From positions 62,001 to 126,000 of the forward strand of contig PLMN01000010.1 in NCBI GenBank assembly GCA_003141555.1: a stretch of 64,000 nucleotides of DNA, in the 5' to 3' direction. The stretch is from Candidatus Aminicenantota bacterium. GTDB lineage: Bacteria > Acidobacteriota > Aminicenantia > Aminicenantales > UBA4085. Numbering within the stretch: position 1 is the first letter of the stretch; the number at the start of each line of letters is the position of its first letter. The position numbers and the translations under genes were made by a program. The notes under the pieces are model-generated. The model did no database searches. It was not told where the DNA came from and saw nothing but the letters and a program-made list of their open reading frames with translations. Of the stretch, positions 51,790 through 60,201 are shown one piece after another.

Positions 51790-53400
51790 TCAGGCGAATA
51801 TCACATACAGGGCGATCATGATCGCGATCAGGACGCCGGCCACGACGCGGTAATCGAAAACCCCCATCCATGGCCCGGCGATCGCCGAGATAGGATTTTT
51901 CCAGACCATGGCCGCGCTCTCCTCGGTGTGCTTGTGCGGGCGCCAAAGCGACACCGCCGCCATGACGGCCGAACAGATGAGGAAGAGATAGAATGTCGCC
52001 ATCATCGACGGGACATTCCAGCCCGTGCTCGCCTTGAACCAGTCGAGGAGGAATACGGCCAGCCCCAGCACCGACCCGGAGGCCAAGGTCGCTACGGCCG
52101 CCGCCGAGGAGGCCCGCCGCCAGAAAACGCCCCAGATAAAGACAGCCGTAATGGGCGGGGCGATATAGCAGATCAGGGCGGTGATGCCCTGGAAGATGCT
52201 TTGGAAATGGCTGATGAGGGGCGACCAGAGGATGGCCGCGATCATGGCCACGAAGGTCGCGATCCGGCCGACCGAGGTCAGTCTCCGGTCGGAAGCGGCC
52301 GGCCGCCAGCGCTTGTAGAGGTCGAGAGTGAACAGGGTGGAAATCGAGTTCAGCGCCCCCGACACGGTGCTCATCAGGGCGGCGAGCAGAGCGGCCGCGA
52401 CGACGCCCTTCAATCCGACCGGAAGAAGGCCGTTGATGAGGGTCGAGTAGGTATTGGCCGAATCGGTGATCGCCGGGAGCTTGCCCTGCTTGACGAGCGC
52501 GGCGGCGATTACGCCGGGCAGGACGAACAGGAAGACCGGCAGGATTTTAATGAAACCGGCGAACAGGGGGCCGAGGCGCGCGTTGCGCTCATCCTTGGCG
52601 CCCAGCACCCTTTGGACGATCGTCTGGTCCGCGCACCAATACCACAAGCCGATGACGGGATAGCCGAGCAGGACCGCATACCAGGGGAGCGAGGGCGTTT
52701 CCGCCGCCGTCCGGAGGATCGTCAGCTTCACGGGCTCCACGGAGGCGGCCATCCCGCCCCAGCCGCCGGTGTGAATCAGGCCGATGACGACCACGCACGC
52801 CGCGCCGGCGATCAGGACCACGGTCTGAACCGACTCGGTCACCACGACGGCCAGCAGCCCGCCGACGATCGTGTAAAGTCCGGTCAGGACGGCGGTCAGG
52901 CCGATGCTCCAGCCGATGTCGAATCCGAACAGCCCCTTGAGGACGACGGCCCCGGTGTACAGGGTGAAGCCGATGTGGATGAAGACGGCCGAGAAGATCG
53001 ACAGGACCGCCAGGAAGTCCCGGCTCGCCCGGCTGTAGCGCTTCTCCAGGAAATCGGGGAGCGTGGCGACGCGCGACCGGATGTAGAACGGGGCGAAGAA
53101 AAACGCCAGGATGACCAGGAGAAAAGCCGCCATCCATTCGAAGTTGCCGTAGGCCAGGCCGTTGACGTATCCCTCCTGGGCCAGGCTGACGAGGTGCGTG
53201 GTCGAGATGTTGGTCGAGAAGAGGGCCATGCCGATGACCGGCCAGGCGAGGGTATGGCCCGCCAGAAAATACGAGGCGCTCGAAGCTTCGGTCCGCCGTC
53301 GCCGGCGCCAGGCCCACAAGCCAAGGCCGACGATGCCCGCCATGTAGACGAGCATCACCGCCACGTCGGGCCAGGCCAGGCGCAGGGCTTCAGTCCGCAT
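51790..53400 (-). CDS. Sodium:solute symporter (SSS/SGLT family), 536 aa
   Basis: About 13-14 helices. Family features include SYFLAGHTLAWPVIGMALFSTNISTTHLV near residue 40-65 and GALNSISTLFTLDLYKRW, the conserved helix-8-like region with sodium-site hydroxyls. SGLT-like members take up sugars or polyols with sodium. The start at 53400 overlaps the 3' end of the mutarotase gene by 11 bases, which points to sugar import. The 51598-51789 gap downstream shows no supported gene. Confidence 0.9.
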   Translation of the reverse strand: MRTEALRLAWPDVAVMLVYMAGIVGLGLWAWRRRRRTEASSASYFLAGHTLAWPVIGMALFSTNISTTHLVSLAQEGYVNGLAYGNFEWMAAFLLVILAFFFAPFYIRSRVATLPDFLEKRYSRASRDFLAVLSIFSAVFIHIGFTLYTGAVVLKGLFGFDIGWSIGLTAVLTGLYTIVGGLLAVVVTESVQTVVLIAGAACVVVIGLIHTGGWGGMAASVEPVKLTILRTAAETPSLPWYAVLLGYPVIGLWYWCADQTIVQRVLGAKDERNARLGPLFAGFIKILPVFLFVLPGVIAAALVKQGKLPAITDSANTYSTLINGLLPVGLKGVVAAALLAALMSTVSGALNSISTLFTLDLYKRWRPAASDRRLTSVGRIATFVAMIAAILWSPLISHFQSIFQGITALICYIAPPITAVFIWGVFWRRASSAAAVATLASGSVLGLAVFLLDWFKASTGWNVPSMMATFYLFLICSAVMAAVSLWRPHKHTEESAAMVWKNPISAIAGPWMGVFDYRVVAGVLIAIMIALYVIFA

Positions 53401-53812
53401 GGAAAACTTCCCCCATCGGGCTCCACCACTCCTTGCCCTCCCGCTTCGGGATCGGGACCTGGCAGGGATCGGTTTCCTTCCACCATTTTTGGGTGACCGG
53501 ATCGGCGGCCATCCGGGCCATGTCGGCGGCGAAGTCGTCGCCCGTATATTCAAAATAGGAGAAGAGGTATAGCTTTCCGGGCTCCGCCTCCTTGAGGTAG
53601 ATGGAATAGTTGCGGATGTGGCAGGCCTTGATCATCGCCAGGACCTCGGGCCAGACCGCGGCGTGAAGCTTTTTGTACGTCTCGATCTTGTCGGGCTTCA
53701 GGCCGATGATCGAGCCATAGCGCTGGACCTTCGGTTGGGCAAGAGCCACGGCCAGGGCCATCGCGGCGATCAGGAGGGCCGCCGCTCCGAGCTTGAAGGC
53801 GGGGTTTTTCAT
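53390..53812 (-). CDS. Exported L-rhamnose mutarotase-like protein, 140 aa
   Basis: A signal peptide (about residues 1-25) precedes a RhaM-type dimeric alpha/beta-barrel: YKKLHAAVWPEV with the conserved Tyr and His, NYSIYLKE, and QKWWKETDP. RhaM interconverts anomers of L-rhamnose. The family is normally cytoplasmic and about 105 residues; export here suggests anomer conversion before uptake by the adjoining symporter. L-fucose or another 6-deoxy sugar is also possible. Confidence 0.85.
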   Translation of the reverse strand: MKNPAFKLGAAALLIAAMALAVALAQPKVQRYGSIIGLKPDKIETYKKLHAAVWPEVLAMIKACHIRNYSIYLKEAEPGKLYLFSYFEYTGDDFAADMARMAADPVTQKWWKETDPCQVPIPKREGKEWWSPMGEVFHAD

Positions 53813-53823
53813 CGCGTTTCCTC

Positions 53824-54480
53824 TCAGCTGCGCGGGCCGAAGATCAGCATCCCGAGGCGGACGCGGTTGGCGCCTTCCTCGACGGCCATGCGCCAGGAAT
53901 TGGTCATTCCCATCGACAGCCATTTCATCTCGATGCCGGGAATCCCGAGCGCGCCGATCCGGTCGAAGAGCGTCTTCGTGATCTTGAAGTAGGGCCGGGC
54001 GCTCTCCGGGGCGCCTTCGAAGGGGCCCATGGTCATCAGGCCTTCGACGCGGATGCCGGGCAGGGGAGCGATCTCCCGGATCAGCGCTTCGGCGCCGTCC
54101 GGCGCGACCCCGAACTTCTGGCCCTCCTCCCCGCTGTTGATCTCGATCAGGACGGACATGGTTTTGCCGGCCGTCCGGCAGCGCTTGTCGAGCTCGCGGG
54201 CCAGGTCCGTCGAGTCCACGGTCTCGATCGCATCGAAGATCTCGACGGCCTTCTTGGCCTTGTTGGTCTGGAGGTGGCCGATGAAGTGCCAGCGGGCTCG
54301 CTTTCCGACCGCGGCGAAAGCCTCGATCGCCTCCTGGACGTAGTTCTCGCCGATGACGCGGACGCCCGCGTCGATCGCTTCCAGGATCTCGGCCGGGGAT
54401 TTGGTCTTGGCCGCGGCGACCAGCTCGACGCCGGGCGGCAGCTCCCTTAGGATGCGGGCGACATTCTCGCGGATGGACAT
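53824..54480 (-). CDS. YggS-family pyridoxal-phosphate homeostasis protein, 218 aa
   Basis: An alanine-racemase-like barrel without the C-terminal domain. The PLP lysine is in LVAAAKTKS, with WHFIGHLQTNKAKK, INSGEEGQKFGV, GLMTMGP and LSMGMTNSW in the usual order. It buffers PLP and affects amino-acid metabolism rather than catalysing a known reaction. Start at 54480 with AAGGA, which overlaps the stop of the preceding small ORF. Confidence 0.95.
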   Translation of the reverse strand: MSIRENVARILRELPPGVELVAAAKTKSPAEILEAIDAGVRVIGENYVQEAIEAFAAVGKRARWHFIGHLQTNKAKKAVEIFDAIETVDSTDLARELDKRCRTAGKTMSVLIEINSGEEGQKFGVAPDGAEALIREIAPLPGIRVEGLMTMGPFEGAPESARPYFKITKTLFDRIGALGIPGIEMKWLSMGMTNSWRMAVEEGANRVRLGMLIFGPRS

Positions 54481-54491
54481 GGCGGATTCCT

Positions 54492-54590
54492 TTAGGGCCG
54501 AGATTCCGGCATGGCTTTGAGGAGCTGGCGGATGAGAGGCGGGGCGATCAGGAGCATCAAGAGATAAAAGAAGACGACCTTGCTTTTCAT
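54492..54590 (-). CDS. 32-aa membrane peptide upstream of yggS
   Basis: ATG preceded by AGGAT at eight bases. The product has one strongly hydrophobic helix (VVFFYLLMLLIAPPLI) and a short charged tail. Its TAA overlaps the yggS ribosome site, so translation is probably coupled. TTGACA on the minus strand at 54622-54627 may belong to its promoter, though the -10 is poor. Confidence 0.45.
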   Translation of the reverse strand: MKSKVVFFYLLMLLIAPPLIRQLLKAMPESRP

Positions 54591-54729
54591 GCGCGGATAT
54601 CCTGAATCCGGCGCGCCTCAATGTCAAGCCACCGTGAAAAGCGCATGGAAAATAGAGCCGTCCCCTTTTGCGGCGCGGCGGTTTCCGTTATGATAGGGCC
54701 ACACGAGTATTCTTAGAGGAACCGATCCC

Positions 54730-55761
54730 ATGCTGAACATCCGCGAGCAGTTGGAAGAGACGGAAGCCCAGATCCTGTCGCCCAAGGCCTGCCTCAGCCG
54801 CAATTCCCGGGGGCGCGAGCGCCAGGAATCGCCCCACGCCTTCCGGACGGCGTTCCAGCGCGACCGGGACCGCATCCTCCATTCCAAGTCGTTCCGCCGG
54901 CTCAAGCACAAGACCCAGGTCTTCCTGGCCCCATACGGCGACCACTACCGGACGCGCCTCACCCACACCCTCGAGGTCTCGGCCATCGGCCGGACGATCG
55001 CCAAGGCGCTCCGCCTGAATGAGGACCTGACCGAAGCCATCGCCCTCGGCCACGACATCGGCCATACGCCTTTCGGCCATTCGGGCGAAGAGACGCTGGC
55101 CAAGCTTCTCCCGGGCGGCTTCAATCATTACCTCCAGAGCCTGCGGGTCGTCGAAAAGCTCGAATACGAAGGGAAGGGCCTGAACCTGACGTTCGAAGTC
55201 CGGGACGGCATCGCCCGCCACTCCAAGGGCCGGGGCAAGATCCTCGACCGCAAGAAGGAAGATATGCCTGCCACCCTCGAGGGCCAGATCGTCCGGATCT
55301 CGGACGTGATCGGCTACGTCAACCACGACATCGACGACGCCCTGCGGGCGGGCATCATCAAGGAATCCGACATCCCCCGTCATCTCGTCGGCGTGCTCGG
55401 CCGCTGGCACGCCAGCCGGATCGACCGGATGGTCGTGGACGTCGTCGAATCCAGCCTCAAGGCGAACCTCGACCGGATCGCGATGAGCGACGAGATCATG
55501 AAGGCCGTGGTCGAGCTTCGCGATTTCCTCTATGAGCGCGTGTATTTCAATTCCGCATCCCGCGAGGAGCTGCGCAAGACCGAAAAGATCATCCGCGACC
55601 TCTTCGCCTATCTTCTGGCCCACCCCGAGGGCTACGTCAAGGATTACCCGGCGGGCGATTCCCTCGAGAAGCGAGTCGCGGACTTCATTGCCGGGTCGAC
55701 GGACCGCTACGCCCTGAAGCTCTACGAGGATATCTTCTTCCCTCACTCCTGGCGGACATAG
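54730..55761 (+). CDS. dgt: Deoxyguanosinetriphosphate triphosphohydrolase-like HD protein, 343 aa
   Basis: It cleaves dNTPs to deoxynucleoside and triphosphate. The opening segment DRDRILHSKSFRRLKHKTQVF and the HD site RLTHTLEVS with LGHDIGHTPFGHSGE are diagnostic. The third metal ligand is in ISDVIGYVNHDIDDA. The length matches short dGTPase-like proteins. A TATGAT box lies at 54690-54695; AGAGGA precedes the ATG. Confidence 0.94.
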   Translation: MLNIREQLEETEAQILSPKACLSRNSRGRERQESPHAFRTAFQRDRDRILHSKSFRRLKHKTQVFLAPYGDHYRTRLTHTLEVSAIGRTIAKALRLNEDLTEAIALGHDIGHTPFGHSGEETLAKLLPGGFNHYLQSLRVVEKLEYEGKGLNLTFEVRDGIARHSKGRGKILDRKKEDMPATLEGQIVRISDVIGYVNHDIDDALRAGIIKESDIPRHLVGVLGRWHASRIDRMVVDVVESSLKANLDRIAMSDEIMKAVVELRDFLYERVYFNSASREELRKTEKIIRDLFAYLLAHPEGYVKDYPAGDSLEKRVADFIAGSTDRYALKLYEDIFFPHSWRT

Positions 55762-55818
55762 CGGCCCGAAGGGGCGCGCGAAAGGGCCGCGCGGAATGCC
55801 GCAATCTCGGAGGCGACC

Positions 55819-58800
55819 ATGAAAATATCGACGGCTTCGCGGCTGAGCTTTTCGGCCTTGGCCTTGTTCCTCATCGCCCTTCCGCCGCTTTGCGCCCAGG
55901 CGCCGGCTCCCGCCCGGGTCTGGGAAGAGCCGCTCGTCATTCCGACCTATCTCGTCGGCCCCCCCGATCCGGACCCGATCTTCTTTGCCGGCCGGGCCTA
56001 TCAAGTCGCCAAGGGGCCGATCTATCCCTATCCTTTCCTCGACCGGCTGACCGACCGTAAAGTCGACAAGACCTATCGGGCGGTCTATCTCGAGAACAAA
56101 TATCTGAAGATCTGCATTCTACCGGAAATCGGGGGCCGCATCTTCTCGGCCGTCGACAAGATCAACAACTACGACTTCGTCTATCGGCAGCACGTGATCA
56201 AGCCGGCCCTGATCGGCATGCTCGGCGCCTGGATCTCGGGCGGCGTCGAGTGGAACATTCCCCATCACCACCGGGCCACGACCTTCATGGACGTGGACCA
56301 CGCGATCTCCGTCGCCCCCGACGGAAGCGCCACGGCCTGGGTGGGGGAGATCGAGCTCCGGCAACGGATGAAGTGGCTCGTCGGGCTGACCCTCCGGCCC
56401 GACCGGGCCGCGCTCGAAGTCACGATCAAGGTCATCAACCGCACCCCGCTGGCCGAGCCGATGCTCGCTTGGGCGAACGTGGCCATCCACGCGAATCCGG
56501 ACTACCAGGTCGTCTTCCCGCCCGACGTGGAGTTCGCCACGTTCCACGCCAAGAACCAGTTCTCGCGCTGGCCGATCTCGACCGAAATCTTCAACCGGCA
56601 GGATTACACGCGGGGCGTGGACGCCAGCCGGTGGGCGAGCCACGGTGCGCCGACCTCCTTTTTCGCCTGGGAAGCCCGCGGCGATTTCCTGGCCGGCTAC
56701 GACCACGGCAAGGATGCGGGCGTGGCCTTCGTCGCCGATCCGCATTTCGTCCCGGGCAAAAAGCTCTGGACATGGGGCACCGGGAACGAGGGGAAGCTCT
56801 GGGAGCGCCTCCTGACCGACACCGACGGCCCCTACGCCGAGCTCATGGTCGGCGCGTTTTCCGATAACCAGCCCGACTATAGCTGGATCCAGCCTTACGA
56901 AACGCGTTCGGTGACGCAGACCTGGTTTCCCATCCGGGGCCTCGGCGGCGTGGCCTCGGCCGGCGAGGAAGGTGCCTGCAACCTGGCCGTCGACGGCGCG
57001 CGGACGGCGCACATCGGCTTCCTCCCGACGCGGGCTCTGGAGAACGTGCGGATCGCGCTCCGGGCCGGCGGCCGGGAGATCTTCCGCGAGGTGTTCTCGG
57101 CCGGCCCCGAGCGGCCGTTCAAGAAGGACGTGGCGCTTTCGCCCGAAGACGCGAAGGATGATCTGTCGCTCGCCGTCGCGGCCGCGGACGGCCGCGAAAT
57201 CCTCTCCTATGCCGTCCCGAAGCCGAGCGGACGATCGTTGCCCCAGGTTGTGGCGGCGCCTCCCGCGCCGAAGGACATTCCCACGATCGAGGAGCTTTAC
57301 CTGACCGGCCTGCGCCTCGACCAGCTCTTCAATCCGGCGTTCGAGCCCTATCCGTATTATGAGGAAGCACTCCGGCGCGATCCGGGCGACTACCGGGCCA
57401 ACACGGCCTTGGGCCTGCTGTATCTCAAAAGGTGCATGTTCAAGGAGGCCGAAAACCGCTTCCGGACGGCCGTCGAGCGGGCCACCCGGAATTATATCCG
57501 GCCCAAGGACGGAGAAGCCCAATACTATCTCGGGATTGCCTTGCGGGCCCTCGGCCGGGAGCGGGAGGCCGAAGACGCCCTCTTTCAGTCGGCGTGGAGC
57601 TCGGCCTGGCGATCGGCCGGCCTCCTTCAATGCGCCGAGCTCGCGGCCCTGCGCGGCGACCACGCCCGGGCTCTCGATCTCGCGCGGCGCTCGCTCGAAA
57701 TGAACACCCTCGATCCCAAAGCGCTCGGGCTCGTCGCGTCCTTGTCGCGGCGGGGCAAAAGCTTCGATGACGCCAGAGCGGCAGCCGATAAAGCGCTGGC
57801 CGTCGATCCGCTCGATGCTCGGGCCCTCTACGAGCTCTATCTGCTCGAGGCCGGGGGCGGCTCGCGCGGGGACGCAGGACCGGCTCTTGCGAAGTGGCAA
57901 GCGGTGATGCGCGGGGCGGAGCCGAATGCCCTGGAGCTTGCCGCCGACTACGGCGCCGGCGGTCTTTGGGATGAGGCCATCGGCGTTATAGACCATTTTG
58001 CCGGCCCGACGGCGGGCGGCGCGCCTCAGCCGGCCCTTCTCCGCTATTTCCTGGCTTATTATCTGGATAAGAAAGGGGATGCGGCGAGATCCGCGGACGA
58101 GCTCGCCCGGGCCGCGGCCCTGCCGGCCGATTACGTCTTTCCGTTCCAGTCGGAATGCCTGAACGTCCTGGCCTGGGCGCAAAGCCGGAATCCCAAGGAC
58201 GCCCATGTCCCTTATTTCCTGGGGAACTTTCTGTTCGACATGCAGCCGGAGGCGGCCCTCGAGGCGTGGCGGACGTCCGTGGCCCTCGACGGCGGCTTCC
58301 CCGTCGCTCTCCGCAACCTCGGCTTGGCCCTCGCCCGGGTCAGAAACGACGTGCCGGGCGCCGCGGCGCTCTACGAGAAGGCCCTGGCTGCGAATCCGAA
58401 GGACCCGCGGCTTTACATCGAATATGACCAAATCCAAGAGACGGCGCACGTCGCGCCCGAAAAGCGGCTGGCCCTGCTCGAACGGAACCGGGACGTCGTC
58501 GCCCAGCTCGACGATACTCTCATTCGCCTTGTCCAGCTGCTTGTCCAAACGGGCCGCTATGACGATGCGATCGGGACCATGGCCACCCACCATTTCCATG
58601 TGTGGGAGGGAGGCGGCGGGATCCACGGGCTCTTCGTCGATGCCCATCTCCTGCGCGGCCAGAAATCCCTCGATGGGGGCGACGCCCGGTCCGCCTTGAA
58701 AGATTTTGAAGCAGCCGCGACATATCCGGCCAACCTCGACGTCGCCGAACCCCGGACCGGCGGTGTTTCGCCGAAGATCCAGGCTCTCATCGACCGGGCT

Positions 58801-60147
58801 AAACAAGCGCTCGACCGCGGGCCTGAAACGACCGCCGCGGCGGGCGCGGCCGATCCGAACCGCTATTACCGGGAGGCCGCCGACATCGCGAAATGGCTGG
58901 ACGGGGCGGCGATCAAAACCCCGGCCGGGCTGGCCTGGCCGTCCGACCCTCGCGATCCCAAGACAGTCGATACGACGCTCTATGCCGGGACGCCGGGCGT
59001 CGTTCTGTTCTATCTCGAGGCCGACGCCGCCGCGAAATATTTCGGGAAGGCGGCGCCCGCTCCGGGCGCGTTTCTCCAAAAGGCGCGCGGCGGAGCCGAC
59101 GAGCTGCTCGCCCGGATCTCGGGCGAATCGGGGACGGGGCTCTACGAAGGGCTGGGCGGCATCGGATTCGTCCTTGAAGAGACATACAAAGCCACGCGCG
59201 AGGCGAAATACCGGAAAGGCTTCCTGGATTGCTTCGGGGCCATCGCCGCGAAGGCCGTGAACAAAGGCAAGGGCGTCGAATGGGGCCCGGTCACGGATAT
59301 CATCAGCGGGAGCGCCGGGACCGGCCTCGCCCTGCTCTACGCGTTCAAGGAAACGGGGGACAGGCGCTGGCTCGATCTGGCATCGCGGGCCGGCGACCGC
59401 CTTCTCGAGCTCGGGACGTCCAAGAACGGCGGGCTCGACTGGGCCATGGACCCGACGAATCCCCGCCTCTATCCCAATTTTTCGCACGGCACGGCCGGCG
59501 TCGCCTTCTTCCTCGCCCGCCTCTCCGAGGCGACGGGCAGGAAGCCCTATCTGGACGCGGCGCTCGCCGGGGCCAAATACCTTCTTTCGATCGCCAAGAC
59601 GGACGGCGACGCCTGCCTCATCTACCACGACGAGCCCGACGGCAAGAACCTCTATTATCTCGGTTGGTGTCACGGACCGGTGGGCACGTCCAATCTGTTC
59701 TACGCGTTGTTCAAGATCACGGGCGATAAAACGTGGATGGACTGGGTGGCCAGGTCCGCGCGCGGACTCATGGACAGCGGCATCCCCGAGAAGGAGACCC
59801 CCGGTTTCTGGAACAACGACGGGATCTGCTGCGGCCTGGCCGGAGTGTCGGATTTCTTCCGCGGGCTGGCCAAAGTCGCTAAAAGCGCGGATTATTCCGC
59901 CTTCGGCTTGCGGGCGGTGGACCGGCTGAGGGCGAAGGCCACTTCGGACGCGGCCGGCCTGCGCTGGATCCAGGCGGAACACCGCGTCCGGCCCGATCTT
60001 CTGATCGCCCAGACCGGGATGATGCAGGGGGCGGCTGGCATCGGCCTCGTCCTGCTCCGCTGGGCGGCGGACGGCCGGCCGGGCGCAGAGGGCGCCGGGA
60101 TCGCCGCTCGCGCGCCCCGGATCGTGATGCCGGATTCGGCGTTTTAA
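55819..60147 (+). CDS. Exported DUF5107-TPR-LanC-like fusion protein, 1442 aa
   Basis: Signal peptide (to about 26), a DUF5107 domain (about 40-390; mutarotase-like beta-sandwich, with LPEIGGRIFSAVDKI and GGVEWNIPHHHRATTF), a tetratricopeptide region (about 490-1000) and a C-terminal LanC-like alpha-toroid (about 1020-1425). The toroid shows repeated GxxG helices: YEGLGGIGF, ISGSAGTGL, NFSHGTAGVAFF, GWCHGPVGTSN (C1284), GICCGLAGVS (C1337-C1338) and GMMQGAAGIG. LanC cyclases bind zinc through Cys, Cys and His of CHG; here CHG has become CCG. DUF5107-TPR proteins are known; the added LanC-like domain is unusual. Function unknown; the GRE operon follows 54 bases later. Confidence 0.88.
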   Translation: MKISTASRLSFSALALFLIALPPLCAQAPAPARVWEEPLVIPTYLVGPPDPDPIFFAGRAYQVAKGPIYPYPFLDRLTDRKVDKTYRAVYLENKYLKICILPEIGGRIFSAVDKINNYDFVYRQHVIKPALIGMLGAWISGGVEWNIPHHHRATTFMDVDHAISVAPDGSATAWVGEIELRQRMKWLVGLTLRPDRAALEVTIKVINRTPLAEPMLAWANVAIHANPDYQVVFPPDVEFATFHAKNQFSRWPISTEIFNRQDYTRGVDASRWASHGAPTSFFAWEARGDFLAGYDHGKDAGVAFVADPHFVPGKKLWTWGTGNEGKLWERLLTDTDGPYAELMVGAFSDNQPDYSWIQPYETRSVTQTWFPIRGLGGVASAGEEGACNLAVDGARTAHIGFLPTRALENVRIALRAGGREIFREVFSAGPERPFKKDVALSPEDAKDDLSLAVAAADGREILSYAVPKPSGRSLPQVVAAPPAPKDIPTIEELYLTGLRLDQLFNPAFEPYPYYEEALRRDPGDYRANTALGLLYLKRCMFKEAENRFRTAVERATRNYIRPKDGEAQYYLGIALRALGREREAEDALFQSAWSSAWRSAGLLQCAELAALRGDHARALDLARRSLEMNTLDPKALGLVASLSRRGKSFDDARAAADKALAVDPLDARALYELYLLEAGGGSRGDAGPALAKWQAVMRGAEPNALELAADYGAGGLWDEAIGVIDHFAGPTAGGAPQPALLRYFLAYYLDKKGDAARSADELARAAALPADYVFPFQSECLNVLAWAQSRNPKDAHVPYFLGNFLFDMQPEAALEAWRTSVALDGGFPVALRNLGLALARVRNDVPGAAALYEKALAANPKDPRLYIEYDQIQETAHVAPEKRLALLERNRDVVAQLDDTLIRLVQLLVQTGRYDDAIGTMATHHFHVWEGGGGIHGLFVDAHLLRGQKSLDGGDARSALKDFEAAATYPANLDVAEPRTGGVSPKIQALIDRAKQALDRGPETTAAAGAADPNRYYREAADIAKWLDGAAIKTPAGLAWPSDPRDPKTVDTTLYAGTPGVVLFYLEADAAAKYFGKAAPAPGAFLQKARGGADELLARISGESGTGLYEGLGGIGFVLEETYKATREAKYRKGFLDCFGAIAAKAVNKGKGVEWGPVTDIISGSAGTGLALLYAFKETGDRRWLDLASRAGDRLLELGTSKNGGLDWAMDPTNPRLYPNFSHGTAGVAFFLARLSEATGRKPYLDAALAGAKYLLSIAKTDGDACLIYHDEPDGKNLYYLGWCHGPVGTSNLFYALFKITGDKTWMDWVARSARGLMDSGIPEKETPGFWNNDGICCGLAGVSDFFRGLAKVAKSADYSAFGLRAVDRLRAKATSDAAGLRWIQAEHRVRPDLLIAQTGMMQGAAGIGLVLLRWAADGRPGAEGAGIAARAPRIVMPDSAF

Positions 60148-60165
60148 TTCCGCCGCCGGCGTTTG

Positions 60166-60195
60166 TTGACGGCCTGACGCCGTCGGTCCTATACT
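60166..60195 (+). promoter_or_regulatory. Promoter of the glycyl radical operon, apparently leaderless
   Basis: TTGACG (60166-60171), 18-base spacer, TATACT (60190-60195). Six bases separate the -10 box from the ATG at 60202, so +1 would be the start codon itself. Confidence 0.55.
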
Positions 60196-60201
60196 GCCGA
60201 C

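Noticed and set aside
51582-51821. A 79-codon plus-strand ORF in the gap between the metalloprotease and the symporter
   Set aside because: The gap holds no other gene, but the ORF has no ribosome site, no recognised domain, and overlaps the symporter end; it could not be supported.
56119-59982. A 1287-codon open frame on the minus strand opposite the DUF5107-TPR-LanC-like gene
   Set aside because: It is the antisense shadow of a high-GC gene; the plus-strand protein has a signal peptide and recognisable domains, while the minus translation is low-complexity and Arg/Gly/Pro-rich.
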